Shown here piece by piece: positions 25,264 through 35,333 of a stretch of 64,000 nt of DNA (position 1 is the stretch's first letter; every line of letters starts with the position of its first letter). Location of the stretch: NCBI GenBank assembly GCA_021824565.1, contig JAKAKL010000116.1, forward strand, positions 62,001 to 126,000, written 5' to 3'. This DNA is from Bacteroidota bacterium (GTDB taxonomy: Bacteria; Bacteroidota; Ignavibacteria; Ignavibacteriales; Ignavibacteriaceae). Both the position numbers and the translations under genes were made by a program. The notes below the pieces were generated by a model. That model was not told where the DNA came from and searched no databases. It saw only the letters and a list, made by a program, of their open reading frames with translations.

Positions 25264-25698
25264 CTAAATATATTTCTTAGCTTCTTCGCGGACTTTTTGT
25301 AATATGCTTGTAAGACCCATATTTTTCCTCATCGATAAGCTCTCGCTGAATATCTTAGTAATAATATCATCTGGAATATTCCGGATCAGCGCTGGAGGTT
25401 CTCCGTTTAGCGTCAGCTGAAGAATTACAACGAAGGCTCTTGCAGATAAGCCCTGCGGGTTTTCAACTGCGAAGTGAAAATTTATTTTGTTTGATGGATC
25501 AAGCGTTGACCACACGTATGCGTTCGACTCGCACATCAAAGCTTTATGATCTTCCGGGTAAGGCGGCGCGGCTATTTCCTCCGGCACGACTTTGTACTTT
25601 GATGCGAAGTCAATAAGCATCTCGATTCGATCCTGCTCCGGCAATGACAATAAAGTCTCAGCAATATCTTTGAGCTTTTGCGGATATTCGTTCATCAT
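25264..25698 (-). CDS. SufE-family Fe-S cluster assembly protein
   Basis: A 144-residue cytosolic protein of the SufE/CsdE fold. SufE accepts persulfide sulfur from the cysteine desulfurase SufS. The acceptor Cys is visible in HKALMCESNAYVWS (about residues 50-63), corresponding to the GC(Q)SQVW loop of the family, and the C-terminal NMGLTSILQKVREEAK helix is typical. Two adjacent ATG codons are possible starts. No sufS or sufBCD lies nearby, so it is an isolated copy. Confidence 0.85.
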   Translation of the reverse strand: MMNEYPQKLKDIAETLLSLPEQDRIEMLIDFASKYKVVPEEIAAPPYPEDHKALMCESNAYVWSTLDPSNKINFHFAVENPQGLSARAFVVILQLTLNGEPPALIRNIPDDIITKIFSESLSMRKNMGLTSILQKVREEAKKYI

Positions 25699-25731
25699 GA
25701 GTCGATTAGAATTTGGTTTTAAATTGAAATG

Positions 25732-25956
25732 CTAAACTTCTTTTGCAGCTTTTTCATTTTTCTTCGGGCTGCCGTACAGTGATGTTATAATAAATCCAAG
25801 CAGCAAGCCGATAAAAAAGGTAATCGACATCAATACAATCGTCGACATCTGGAATTTCCAGAGAAATGCATTTACCGGAATTACATTTGTATTTTGCGAA
25901 ACGAAAATCGTAAATAGAACAACCAGAAGCATGATCAATATAATTCTAAATTTCAT
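25732..25956 (-). CDS. LapA-domain (DUF1049) small membrane protein
   Basis: A 74-residue protein with two hydrophobic segments (about 4-19 and 38-60) joined by a QNTNVIPVNAFLWKFQMS strand-like linker, and a Lys-rich cytoplasmic tail. This is the lipopolysaccharide assembly protein A (LapA/YciS) domain pattern. In E. coli LapA helps LapB tune LPS synthesis. No LapB partner is seen here. It is downstream of the mutase gene by 28 bases. Confidence 0.75.
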   Translation of the reverse strand: MKFRIILIMLLVVLFTIFVSQNTNVIPVNAFLWKFQMSTIVLMSITFFIGLLLGFIITSLYGSPKKNEKAAKEV

Positions 25957-25984
25957 AACGTCTCATAGTTATTTCAAATGAAAA

Positions 25985-27667
25985 TTAAATTACCACTCGT
26001 TCAACATATTCACCGAATATCTCTCGCATAGTGTTGCATATTTCTCCAACGCTTGCGTAAGCCTTCACGGCTTCCAGGATATACGGCATAAGGTTATCGG
26101 TGCATGAGGCGGCGCGTTTTAAATTTGCCAGAGCGAGATTAACGTCGTTATTATTTCTTTCACCGCGGACTTTTCTTAAAAAATTAATTTGTTCTTCCTG
26201 AGTTTTTATATCAATCTTCAGTAGATCGGGCTTTTGATTTTCTTCAACTTGAAATTTATTAACGCCTACAACTATTCTCTCACCGCTTTCTATTTTCTTT
26301 TCGAACTCGTAAGCAGCTTTTTGAATTTCAGATTGGACGTAGCCTGATTCAATCGCCGCAATCATTCCGCCGAGAGAATCAATTTTATTAATATAAGCTT
26401 CCGCCTCCTCTTCGATCTTATCAGTAAGAGATTCGATAAAGAATGAACCGGCTAACGGATCGATTGTATTGGTAACTCCGCTTTCGTACGCGACAATTTG
26501 CTGTGTGCGAAGCGCGGTCATCGCAGACGCTTCGGTCGGCAGAGCAAGCGCTTCATCTTTACCGTTTGTATGAAGACTTTGGGCTCCTCCCAAAACAGCG
26601 GCGAGAGTTTGGATCGTTACTCGGCTTATGTTATTATCGATCTGCTGGGCAGTTAATGCAGAGCCGGCAGTCTGGCTGTGGAAACGAAGCATTAAAGATT
26701 TTTGTTCTTCAGCTTTAAATCTTTCTTTCATTATTTTTGCCCAAAGCCTGCGCGCTGCTCTAAACTTGGCGATCTCTTCAAACAAATCGATATGAGAGTT
26801 AAAGAAGAAAGAAAGCTGTCCGGCAAAATCGTCAACGTTAAGACCGGCAGATAAAGCCGCTTCAACATAAGCGATTCCGTTTGCTAGAGTAAACCCCGCT
26901 TCCTGCGCGGCTGTCGACCCTGCTTCGCGAATATGATAACCGGAAATAGAAATTGTATTCCACTTCGGAACTTCGTCCGCACAATACTTAAAGATATCAG
27001 TCACTAATCTCATCGATGCTTTAGGCGGAAAAATATAAGTACCGCGTGCGATATATTCTTTCAAAATATCATTCTGAATCGTTCCGCTGATTTTATTTTT
27101 AGGGACGCCTTGTTTTTCGGCAACTGCTATATACATCGCAAGCAAAACAGATGCAGATGCGTTGATGGTCATCGAGGTAGAAATTTTATCGAGAGGAATT
27201 TGATCGAAAAGAATTTCCATATCGGCAAGAGTATCAATTGCAACGCCGACGCGTCCCACTTCTCCAAATGCAGCAGGATCATCGCTGTCATATCCAATTT
27301 GGGTAGGAAGATCAAAAGCGACAGAAAGACCGGAAGTTCCGTGAGAAAGCAAATATTTATAGCGGTTGTTTGATTCTTTAGCGGAGCCGAAGCCGGCATA
27401 CTGGCGCATAGTCCAGAGCTTTCCTCTATACATTGTCGGTTGAATGCCGCGCGTAAAAGGATACTCGCCAGGAAAGCCGAGCTTTGTCAGGTAATCTTTT
27501 TCGTTTGAATAATTTTCATAATAAAGAGGTTCGATATTTTCAAACGAAATTGTAGAAAAAACTTTTTGCCGCTCGGGATATTTATTGATGAAGCTGTAAT
27601 AAGTATTTTTTTCCCAATTCTCATAAGCTTTTTGGGCTTTGTTTTTCAAATCTTCCATGCCGGTCAT
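25985..27667 (-). CDS. Methylmalonyl-CoA mutase, catalytic (TIM-barrel) subunit
   Basis: A 560-residue protein matching the N-terminal catalytic domain of methylmalonyl-CoA mutase, which interconverts (R)-methylmalonyl-CoA and succinyl-CoA. Recognisable blocks are [49 protein letters not shown] and [15 protein letters not shown]. There is no C-terminal cobalamin-binding DxHxxG domain, so a separate B12 subunit must be encoded elsewhere, as in two-subunit mutases. A related acyl-CoA mutase such as isobutyryl- or ethylmalonyl-CoA mutase is possible. It would serve propionyl-CoA use from odd-chain or branched fatty acids, consistent with the beta-oxidation locus in the window. Confidence 0.88.
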   Translation of the reverse strand: MTGMEDLKNKAQKAYENWEKNTYYSFINKYPERQKVFSTISFENIEPLYYENYSNEKDYLTKLGFPGEYPFTRGIQPTMYRGKLWTMRQYAGFGSAKESNNRYKYLLSHGTSGLSVAFDLPTQIGYDSDDPAAFGEVGRVGVAIDTLADMEILFDQIPLDKISTSMTINASASVLLAMYIAVAEKQGVPKNKISGTIQNDILKEYIARGTYIFPPKASMRLVTDIFKYCADEVPKWNTISISGYHIREAGSTAAQEAGFTLANGIAYVEAALSAGLNVDDFAGQLSFFFNSHIDLFEEIAKFRAARRLWAKIMKERFKAEEQKSLMLRFHSQTAGSALTAQQIDNNISRVTIQTLAAVLGGAQSLHTNGKDEALALPTEASAMTALRTQQIVAYESGVTNTIDPLAGSFFIESLTDKIEEEAEAYINKIDSLGGMIAAIESGYVQSEIQKAAYEFEKKIESGERIVVGVNKFQVEENQKPDLLKIDIKTQEEQINFLRKVRGERNNNDVNLALANLKRAASCTDNLMPYILEAVKAYASVGEICNTMREIFGEYVERVVI

Positions 27668-27696
27668 AAAGCATTTCCAACTTAGATGTAGTATTG

Positions 27697-29220
27697 TTAT
27701 GAATTATTTATTTTAGCGGTAGAAGCGAGAGCGTTTAATATATCTGACTTGGTAAAAGGCTTAATTAAAAACTTCTCGGCGCCTGCTTTGTTAAACTGCT
27801 GGATTTTTTCTTCGTCGAACTCATTCGATAAAATTATAACCGGGCGTTCAAGCGAATCAATCTTCTTAATGTGCCTGCAAAGTCTGATCGATTGATCCCA
27901 CTGGTTTCCTTCGACATCGAAAACAATATATTCAAAATCAGTTCTTTCGATGAAATCAAGTTTAAACTCGTTCAAGCCGAAGACCTCAATCTGATATTTA
28001 TTTTTTAAATATGCGTTAAGTAGATTCGACGATTCATTTCTGTTGTCTATCATTAGAATTTTTTTCAAAGTTCGCTGAAGCAGCTTTTCTTTTGGAGTTC
28101 CCTTCTGCAAATTAGTGGAAAGAGGAAGAGTGAAGGTAAAAGTAGACCCGACGCCTTTAATGCTGTCCACCAGCAACGATCCTCCCATTTTTTCGATGTA
28201 TCTTTTCGCGAGAGCAAGCCCGAGTCCGTTGCCTTCGTAGTTGCGACCGATATTTAAATCTTCCTGGCTGAACGGGCGGAAGAGGTGGTCAAGATATTCG
28301 GTAGAGATACCAACGCCGGAATCTTTTACTCTGCACACGGCTAATTCTCTTTCATTAAGAATGCTTGTTTCAATTTCAATAAAACCTTGCTTAGTAAATT
28401 TTATAGCATTGTTTAATAGATTGCTTATCGAGTTTTCAAGGTTCTGGGCATCGGCATAAACTTTTATTCCGCCCGGATGAAATTTAGTTTTAAGCTCCAA
28501 GTTCTTATCAACTGCATTTTGTTTATTAAGTTCAACGCAGCGGTTAATAATTTTTTCAAGATCAACATTTTCAAAGTTAAGCGTAAAATGTCCGGCTTCA
28601 ATCTGAGCGAACTCAAGCATTTGAGTAATACTGTTGTGAAGCCTCTGTGTGCCGCTGTAAAGGTTATCGAGATAAACCTGGTCTTCCGGATTTATTTTAT
28701 CACGCAGGCTGTCTTTAATAATAGAAGAGTAACCTAGAATAATATTAAGCGGTGTGCGAAGCTCGTGGGAGAGAACCGTAAGAAAAGTATTCTTCAATCT
28801 TTCGGCTTCCTTGTTGCCGTCTCTTGCCTTTTTAACTTCGGCTTCAGTAAGAATTATTTCCGTTTGATCTTCATGGAAAAGAACAACAAAGTTTTTTTCC
28901 TCAAAGGCAATATGAAATATTTTTGTTCTAAAAATTGGAAGAGTAATATCACGGCTTTTTAATAGCGAATCGGCGTAGTTATCAACGAACCTGAAATCTT
29001 TATTTTCAAATGTTTTTAAAATAGCCGCGTGAACTCCGCTTCGCTTAAGCTCGGAGTCGTTAAAAATTTTATAAGCGTTAACTTCCGAAAGGTTATAACC
29101 CCACTGAAAATTAAACGCCTGGTTAACATAAACTATTTTGCCTTCTTCGTTAATGATTTCAACCGGGAACGGAATGTAATCGTAAAGAAGTCTGAAATAT
29201 TTAGATATGGTTTCAGTCAT
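27697..29220 (-). CDS. PAS hybrid histidine kinase with C-terminal receiver-like domain
   Basis: A 507-residue soluble sensor kinase. The N-terminal PAS domain covers about 8-120, the DHp domain has phospho-accepting H152 in [12 protein letters not shown], and the ATPase domain shows NLLNNAIKF (N box), VKDSGVGIS (G1) and [11 protein letters not shown] (G2). The C-terminal receiver-like domain (about 385-500) keeps a phospho-acceptor candidate D435 and K487 in LIKPF, but its acidic pocket is thin (only D392 near the usual pair). No transmembrane segment. It lies six bases after the GAF kinase gene, so the two may work together. The signal is unknown. Confidence 0.88.
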   Translation of the reverse strand: MTETISKYFRLLYDYIPFPVEIINEEGKIVYVNQAFNFQWGYNLSEVNAYKIFNDSELKRSGVHAAILKTFENKDFRFVDNYADSLLKSRDITLPIFRTKIFHIAFEEKNFVVLFHEDQTEIILTEAEVKKARDGNKEAERLKNTFLTVLSHELRTPLNIILGYSSIIKDSLRDKINPEDQVYLDNLYSGTQRLHNSITQMLEFAQIEAGHFTLNFENVDLEKIINRCVELNKQNAVDKNLELKTKFHPGGIKVYADAQNLENSISNLLNNAIKFTKQGFIEIETSILNERELAVCRVKDSGVGISTEYLDHLFRPFSQEDLNIGRNYEGNGLGLALAKRYIEKMGGSLLVDSIKGVGSTFTFTLPLSTNLQKGTPKEKLLQRTLKKILMIDNRNESSNLLNAYLKNKYQIEVFGLNEFKLDFIERTDFEYIVFDVEGNQWDQSIRLCRHIKKIDSLERPVIILSNEFDEEKIQQFNKAGAEKFLIKPFTKSDILNALASTAKINNS

Positions 29221-29226
29221 AATTTT

Positions 29227-30534
29227 TTAACTTATAGGCAATGAAAATTGTACTACAGCGCCTTCAGGTACATCTAAGATTTTAATTTGACCGTTATGTC
29301 TATCGATTATGCTTTTGCAGAGATAGAGACCGTAGCTTGTTTTCTTTGCAGATATTACTTCATAAAAGGGGTTTACAATATCCGGCGGGAATCCGGGACC
29401 GTCGTCTTTAACTTCAACGTAAATATTGTTGCTGTTATAATAGGATTTGACTGTGATGGTTGCGTCGCTTCTTGCCTCGGCTGAGTTATTAAATAGATGC
29501 ACAAGCAAATGCTGAATCTGCTCTGAGTCGTAGTTGCAATCAGGCAGAGGATTAAATTCAGTTTTAAAGACAACGCTGAAGAATTTTTTCATCGGCGAAA
29601 TATATTTGATAACCGATTGGATCGTTCTATTCAAATCGCCGCTGTCTTTATTTAAATTCATAATAGAAGTTTCAAGAAGCACCTGTGCGTATTTCTGAAT
29701 GTTTCTAATGCTGTCTATTGCAACTTTACATTTGAGATTCAAGCGATCAAGTAAAATCGGATCAAAATTTCTCGGGTTTGCTTCGTAATCTTTTTGAGCT
29801 TTTTCAATTGTCCTCATCAGGCTTTCATTTTCCAGCAAAGCGAGATGAACAAGACCTTGCAGCGATTTTCCAATCTCAGAATCTATACTGGACTTTAAAG
29901 CTTTCCTTTCAGATTGAATAAGTTGAATGTTCGCTTCATTAAGCGCGTTGTAAGCATTAATCTGTCCGTTATAAAGCTGTGCATTGCGGATTGCCGTAGC
30001 AGCCTGCCCGGCAAGAATTTCAAAAGTATCGGTTAGTTCTTTTATTTTTATCTTATGAAGATTCTTGCTGTCGACATAAATTACTCCTATCTTTTTATCG
30101 TCGCAGATAAGCGGCGAACACAGAATAGTTTGCAGCTCAAGCCGGAGAATACTTTTGCTCGGATCAAAGTTCGTATCGCTTTGCGCACCTTCAATAAATT
30201 TTGACTGGCCTGTACGGAAGACATCGTCGACAACAGTGGTGCTGATGTTAAAAGAAGTTTCAGGAAGAGCATTCCCTTCCGAATCAAGACCGAGTTTATA
30301 TTCCAGTTTTCCCAAAGGATTTCTCAGAACAATAAACCCTCTGTCGGAATTAGTAAGCTTTACCGAATGCCGCAGAACAAGGTCAAGAACATCTTCAAGA
30401 ATTAAAGTGCGGTTTATAATTTTTACAATATCAAGAATAGCTTCAAGATTTTTCAACTTAACGGACGGCTCATCAAAAGCCATTCTGCCTGTAGTTGAAG
30501 AATCTATGTTTTTCTTGAATTCAGAAAATTTCAT
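29227..30534 (-). CDS. GAF-domain sensor with HATPase domain, atypical DHp
   Basis: A 435-residue cytosolic protein. A GAF domain spans about 30-185. The C-terminal ATPase domain is intact: FNNSAEA N box near 348-354, KDDGPGF G1 near 376-382, and a shorter G2 around KTSYGLYLCKSII. The helix that should hold the phospho-accepting His reads SSIDSEIGKSLQGLVHLALLE and lacks an H-E/D or H-R box. The protein may dimerise with, or transfer ATP-bound activity through, the adjacent PAS kinase, or may use a different His. Upstream is a TPR gene. Confidence 0.82.
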   Translation of the reverse strand: MKFSEFKKNIDSSTTGRMAFDEPSVKLKNLEAILDIVKIINRTLILEDVLDLVLRHSVKLTNSDRGFIVLRNPLGKLEYKLGLDSEGNALPETSFNISTTVVDDVFRTGQSKFIEGAQSDTNFDPSKSILRLELQTILCSPLICDDKKIGVIYVDSKNLHKIKIKELTDTFEILAGQAATAIRNAQLYNGQINAYNALNEANIQLIQSERKALKSSIDSEIGKSLQGLVHLALLENESLMRTIEKAQKDYEANPRNFDPILLDRLNLKCKVAIDSIRNIQKYAQVLLETSIMNLNKDSGDLNRTIQSVIKYISPMKKFFSVVFKTEFNPLPDCNYDSEQIQHLLVHLFNNSAEARSDATITVKSYYNSNNIYVEVKDDGPGFPPDIVNPFYEVISAKKTSYGLYLCKSIIDRHNGQIKILDVPEGAVVQFSLPIS

Positions 30535-30666
30535 TAATTATTACCGTAAATTGTTTTTCTGTTTGAAGCTAATATAATGCTTTACCGATAAATTAAAAAT
30601 AACATCTTTGTTATTTATAATTAAACGAATGCAAGAGCTAATCGGAAAAGATAAAAAAGCAGAGAA

Positions 30667-31884
30667 TTAATTTTCAGGCTGATTGTTTTTTATCAGCTGT
30701 TGAATTTTAGATGTCATCAATGCGTTATTTATTTTTTTATAATAGAGAAGTGACCTCTTCCAGTTATCGAGCGCCTTTGTTAAGTTTTTCATTTCAAGAT
30801 AGAGAAATCCAAGCTCAAAATAAGTTTCAGCCTGGTTCATTTTATTATCAAGCTCAATATTGATTTTCAAGCTCTTTCTGAAATATTTTTCAGCGACCGA
30901 ATAATTTTTCTGATCGCGCTGAATTATTCCTTTTATTTTATTCAACTCTGCTATTGAAAGTCTATCATTTATCTTTTCGCAAATAGTCATAGATTTTTCC
31001 ACAAAAGCGTTTGCAAAGATATAATCTTTTCGAAGAGCATAAATATAAGATTTGCCTAAATAGGAAATGGCTAATGTTGGAAGAAACTCTGCTTTGTTGT
31101 ATACGGAAATACTGATGTCAAATTCGTTCAATGCGGAAACATAATCTCCTTTGTTTATAAAGAAAATGCCGAGATTATTTCGCAGCTCGCCGATTCTCCT
31201 GTTGTCGTTGAAGCGTTCAAATTTAGTTAATGCACGCTTGTAATAAATCAGCGCGTCATCGAGAAGTCCCTGGATGCTATTAATAATACCGAGATTAATC
31301 TCGACTGTTCCGATTAGATTAAAATCGGTTTTGGCATCCAGATATGAAAGGCTTTTTTCAAAGTGAAGCTTGGTCTTTTTTATCTCGCTTTTATCGCCGT
31401 AAATTGTTCCCAAAAGGTTTTCACATCTTGAGCATCCTTTATAGTCCTTCTCCTTCTCAAAAATTTTCTTAGCTCGTTTCGTATAATTAATACTTTCTTT
31501 CCATTTAGCTTGTCGGCTGAAAATATCTCCCAGGATTAAAAAGGAATACGCCCTTAGGTTTTCCAACTCATTTTTTCTTGCCGTGATCTTCATGATGCGG
31601 TAATAAATTTTCACAGCATATTCAAACTCGCCCTGAGCGATCAGATCTTCGCCGAAATAAAAAAGAAACTCCGCTTGTTTTTGCTTCGTAAATTTTAATT
31701 GGGCGTAATTAACAAGAAGATCAACTTGCGATTCTCCGTTTGCTTTGAAAGACCGCTGCTTATCCTGTTTTTTTGTCGTTCGATAAATGGAACCGGCAGA
31801 TAAAACTTGCTTTAACTCAGAAATTTCTTCCTCGTCAAAAAAACTTTTAAGGGCATTATCCAATATTTTAGTTTTTAAAAACAT
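30667..31884 (-). CDS. Tetratricopeptide-repeat protein
   Basis: A 405-residue, all-helical protein made of about nine TPR units from residue 75 to 400, with recurring patterns such as A-x-x-Y-Y-x-x-A and NLGIIN/NLGIFF. No signal peptide and no enzymatic domain. Such Rap/LGN-like TPR arrays mediate protein contacts and, in signalling loci, often relay or inhibit kinases. It starts two bases after the stop of the upstream metallopeptidase-propeller gene, so the two are cotranscribed. Function not otherwise recognisable. Confidence 0.8.
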   Translation of the reverse strand: MFLKTKILDNALKSFFDEEEISELKQVLSAGSIYRTTKKQDKQRSFKANGESQVDLLVNYAQLKFTKQKQAEFLFYFGEDLIAQGEFEYAVKIYYRIMKITARKNELENLRAYSFLILGDIFSRQAKWKESINYTKRAKKIFEKEKDYKGCSRCENLLGTIYGDKSEIKKTKLHFEKSLSYLDAKTDFNLIGTVEINLGIINSIQGLLDDALIYYKRALTKFERFNDNRRIGELRNNLGIFFINKGDYVSALNEFDISISVYNKAEFLPTLAISYLGKSYIYALRKDYIFANAFVEKSMTICEKINDRLSIAELNKIKGIIQRDQKNYSVAEKYFRKSLKINIELDNKMNQAETYFELGFLYLEMKNLTKALDNWKRSLLYYKKINNALMTSKIQQLIKNNQPEN

Positions 31885-31886
31885 AA

Positions 31887-34800
31887 TTACAATAAATTTT
31901 GAAGCAGCTTAAAAGATAAAAACCAATCCCATGAATTTTCCTTACCGATCCAGGCTTCGGCTGCGCCGATTGAGAAAGTGGACTCAAGATTGAACCAATG
32001 TTTAAATACAAAATTAATTTGACCGCCTGCATCACTCCATGTTTTAAGCTGGACGTTCTTACTAAATATATTCTCTGTATATACAGACATATCGATATAA
32101 TTTAGAAAATGTTCGCCGACTCCAATATTATCGAATCTTAGCGGCGGAAAATTTTCTTCAAGTAAAATTTTTACAAAGCCGTCGCTAAGCAGGCTGTAAA
32201 TCGGTATCCCGGGAAATCTAAAAACATCGCGGTATTGTTTTACATCCACATCTTCAAGAGGTCGATTTCCGAATCCTCCGAAATAAAAATGAGCTTGAGC
32301 AAGACTATCATTTTTATTTACATAACCTCCGGAAATTTTAAAATGAAAAATATTATGCGGAATAATAAAAGTGGAATAATTATCCCACTCCGCATAAGCA
32401 AGCTCGGCAAGCTGAATTTTGTTTTGCGAAGCTCCGTAGCCCAAAGCAGTGAAGTTGAATTCGTTGCCTTCTTCAAAATCAACGCTGCCGATGCTACGGC
32501 GAAGATTTTTAGAATTCAAGTTTGTCTGCACAATTGCAAAATCTGATTGCGAAACTTTTATCAGGTTATCGTTAATCGACTTTATGCCGCTGTAGTAATC
32601 GATTTGAGTTTTTTGTTTTATCTTCAAAGGATTATCATAAACCCAGTAGTAATTATCGGCAAGAGTTATTTTAGTTCCGATCATCCCCCTTTTCCTAGCG
32701 TTGAATAAGTCGTAAAAATCCGACGCATTATAATCCAAATCAAATTCAATTTCTTTTTTAAATTCATACTTTCCGCGAAAATGAAACTTGGGCAACCCTG
32801 AATTATCTTTAAATGGAGAATAACCAAATTCCATAGTCAAATTATGATAATAAATAGGATCAGCAATATGAGTATAAAAACCCAATACCTTTTCTGATTG
32901 AAAACCGGAAATAACAGGGACAAAAGTTTGAATCTTCAAATCGGAAACGCCATTATATCCTTTTTCTCTTAATGCACCCGATGAATCATTTTCTGTAGAA
33001 TCTGTCTTCAGCAGATAGTTTGCAAGCGAAGGATATTTATTTATTATTTGTTCGCCGAAATAATTTATTGCAGGTAATTGTTCAACAGGCTTGCTTGGAA
33101 TAATTACAGGCTGAAATCCTTCCGTGTTAAATTGAAAAGCAAACAAAGAATCTTCATTCAGCCAAATAGGTCTGAACAATCCAGTCAGAGTGTTCGATAA
33201 AACTTCGGTACTTGAGTCTGTTAAATCATATCGATAAATATTTGCGACGCCGTTGGTATATGCGTCCCAGTAAATAAATTTACCATCTCGGCTCCACGAT
33301 GGATTTTCCGGCGAGCCTTTATCGCTTATGGTCTTAAATTTAAATTTATCATTAGCTTCCAAACTGTCGCAGTTAACAAGAACAAGCGCCTGCACACCGC
33401 TTGCACGATGCAATACAGCAGCAAGATATTTTCCGGAAGGACTTACAGAAAGATTAAATAAATTATCTCCTTCATTAAAATTTATCAGCGCTTCCAATTT
33501 TTTATAAGGATAGGAAGAATACATCAACGAAGATCTTCCGGCATCATGCTGAACTCCCCATAATTCATGAGTCTCTCTTGAGACTGTAATATCACCGGTG
33601 CGGTAATCTTTAAACAATTCTTTCTTATCGCCGCTTTTTAAATCTATAACCCAGATATCTCTGTACAATTCATTATTGTTTGTCGTGTAAAAAAACAAAT
33701 CAAGGCTGTCATCCAGTGCGACCGAAGAAACCTGCAGAAGACTTGGAGTAGGCAATGTGCTAATATCATTTGAAACGGAATTATATAAATCCAGGCTTTG
33801 TATTGAAGCCAAATGACCGGGCATGTTATAGCCGAAATATATTTTGCCGTCATGCGAATTTAAAAATGGCTCGGTAACCCAGCCAAACTTTTCTGCTAAA
33901 ACTTTTTTTACCGGAGTAACCGGTGCAGATTCTATCTTCTCCAAATTCTTTTCCTGGAACTCTTTTTCTTCGATAATAAAACTTTGCCATTCTTTGTCTA
34001 AGCTATTATCGAAATATTCTTTCCATATTTTATCGGCTTCGCTCTTAAACGTTTTTTTGAACTTTGAAGTGTAGCTGTCGTAAAAATCCGAAGTCTCTGT
34101 ATTAAACCAGGAAATTACTTTGTCGGGTCCATATTTTAACGTCAAATAAGCAATAAATCTCTCTCCATAAAGATAGTAGATAGTTCCCAGCAGAAAAGAG
34201 GTTTCAGACAAATTCTCGAGATCATGAGGCGATGGAAAATAATTTCTTTCCAAAATAAGTGCTCTAAAATACATTTCATCAAAGCTGCCGAGGATTCTGC
34301 CGAACCCGCCGTTGAACCAAGTTTCCCAAAAGACCGCGATCGATTCCTGATGCCAGCGAGGCGTATAACGATTATAATTCGTAAGAAAGCTGTAAAGAAT
34401 TGTCAATGGATTAATTTGTTCAGGCTCTACTTTGCCAAACGCCGATCTAAAAAATTTCTCAACACCTGAAGCTTTATCATTAACAACAATATGCACCAGT
34501 TCATGGCTTAACGTCCATTGAATTTCATCATTATAAAGGAGGTTTTCATAACCGGTTTCAAACGGCTCTATTTCAAGTTGAATTTCATTTCGTGGAAGAG
34601 TAGTCGCGGCTCCGTAACCATAATCTGAAAAATCGTATGCGATTATTACTATCTTATGTGAAGGCGAATAACTAAATATTTTCATCAACGGCGTTAAAGC
34701 GTTTTCCGCCGAAAATAAAATGTGAGGAGCTAAGTATGAATACGAATCTTTGTAGATTAATTTGAAATGAGTACTTTCCACTTCGCACCATTTTGACTGA

Positions 34801-34910
34801 GCGTATGCAAACGCATTTAAGAAAAAAAATAAAACTAAAAATTGTATCCCCACCTTTTTACAAAGATTATAAAAAAAAAGCGGGAAAATTTTAGTCAAAA
34901 CACTTCTCAT
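31887..34910 (-). CDS. Exported HExxH metallopeptidase / TolB-like propeller / probable outer-membrane barrel protein
   Basis: A 1007-residue envelope protein. A signal peptide lies at about residues 20-38 (cleavage near FAYAQ). The peptidase-MA-like domain has HELVH at 136-140 and a likely third zinc ligand Glu in RWHQESIAVFWE near 189. The middle part (about 335-640) repeats WD/TolB-like beta-propeller blades (e.g. SPSGKYLAAV, SWSRDGKFIYWDAY). The C-terminal ~300 residues alternate polar and apolar residues and end in a short aromatic strand, as in BamA/surface-antigen barrels. The domain calls in the C-terminal part are inference. It heads a run with TPR and sensor genes. Confidence 0.75.
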   Translation of the reverse strand: MRSVLTKIFPLFFYNLCKKVGIQFLVLFFFLNAFAYAQSKWCEVESTHFKLIYKDSYSYLAPHILFSAENALTPLMKIFSYSPSHKIVIIAYDFSDYGYGAATTLPRNEIQLEIEPFETGYENLLYNDEIQWTLSHELVHIVVNDKASGVEKFFRSAFGKVEPEQINPLTILYSFLTNYNRYTPRWHQESIAVFWETWFNGGFGRILGSFDEMYFRALILERNYFPSPHDLENLSETSFLLGTIYYLYGERFIAYLTLKYGPDKVISWFNTETSDFYDSYTSKFKKTFKSEADKIWKEYFDNSLDKEWQSFIIEEKEFQEKNLEKIESAPVTPVKKVLAEKFGWVTEPFLNSHDGKIYFGYNMPGHLASIQSLDLYNSVSNDISTLPTPSLLQVSSVALDDSLDLFFYTTNNNELYRDIWVIDLKSGDKKELFKDYRTGDITVSRETHELWGVQHDAGRSSLMYSSYPYKKLEALINFNEGDNLFNLSVSPSGKYLAAVLHRASGVQALVLVNCDSLEANDKFKFKTISDKGSPENPSWSRDGKFIYWDAYTNGVANIYRYDLTDSSTEVLSNTLTGLFRPIWLNEDSLFAFQFNTEGFQPVIIPSKPVEQLPAINYFGEQIINKYPSLANYLLKTDSTENDSSGALREKGYNGVSDLKIQTFVPVISGFQSEKVLGFYTHIADPIYYHNLTMEFGYSPFKDNSGLPKFHFRGKYEFKKEIEFDLDYNASDFYDLFNARKRGMIGTKITLADNYYWVYDNPLKIKQKTQIDYYSGIKSINDNLIKVSQSDFAIVQTNLNSKNLRRSIGSVDFEEGNEFNFTALGYGASQNKIQLAELAYAEWDNYSTFIIPHNIFHFKISGGYVNKNDSLAQAHFYFGGFGNRPLEDVDVKQYRDVFRFPGIPIYSLLSDGFVKILLEENFPPLRFDNIGVGEHFLNYIDMSVYTENIFSKNVQLKTWSDAGGQINFVFKHWFNLESTFSIGAAEAWIGKENSWDWFLSFKLLQNLL

Positions 34911-35333
34911 TCAAATGTAAATTACAGGCAGAATTAATTTGCAAGTTTAAATTTACAAATCCTTTTTTATTTTTATAAACTTTATCCTACGTTATTCGTT
35001 CAAGAAATATTAATCGCTAATCATAGCGGTTAATTTGTAATTCTTGGCAGTGCCTTATAAACTTTGTGCTAACTTCCACAGCTATTGTTATAGAAAGTTA
35101 TTTGGTAAGGTCCGCTGTTATTGGCTACTTCTTTTACATACAAAAAGCCAACCGCTATGCCATGCACGTATATTGGCAATTTGCATTTTATAATGCTAAC
35201 AAAATATACACAAGAGTAATTGTTACATACTTCAATTGGTAATAATTATATATTTGTAAAGTTTCTTTACATGAATAAATCTAAATTATTTTTCAAATTT
35301 AACGGCACATCGTAATATAAACACAAATTAATT
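34911..35333. other. 423-bp gene-free region
   Basis: Very AT-rich stretch between the UPF0182 stop and the start of the - strand peptidase gene. It holds a 138-bp inverted-repeat element (35022-35159) and the small palindrome GTAAAG-TTT-CTTTAC at 35256-35270. The promoter of the peptidase gene must lie in its left end, but no clear -35/-10 pair was recognised. Confidence 0.7.
35022..35159. repeat. 138-bp element bounded by 10-bp perfect inverted repeats
   Basis: CATAGCGGTT at 35022-35031 is the exact reverse complement of AACCGCTATG at 35150-35159. Between them lie smaller partly inverted pairs, e.g. TAACTT/AAGTTA around 35070-35100 and TTGGCT/AGCCAA around 35121-35150. There is no open frame inside and no clear target-site duplication. 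Compatible with a small non-autonomous element or folded dispersed repeat. Confidence 0.5.

Noticed and set aside
30155-30577. 140-codon open frame opposite the GAF sensor gene
   Set aside because: Antisense to a well-supported GAF domain; no independent signal.
35022-35159. Integron attC site
   Set aside because: Inverted pairs are present, but no proper RYYYAAC/GTTRRRY core boxes could be placed and no integrase or cassette array is seen.
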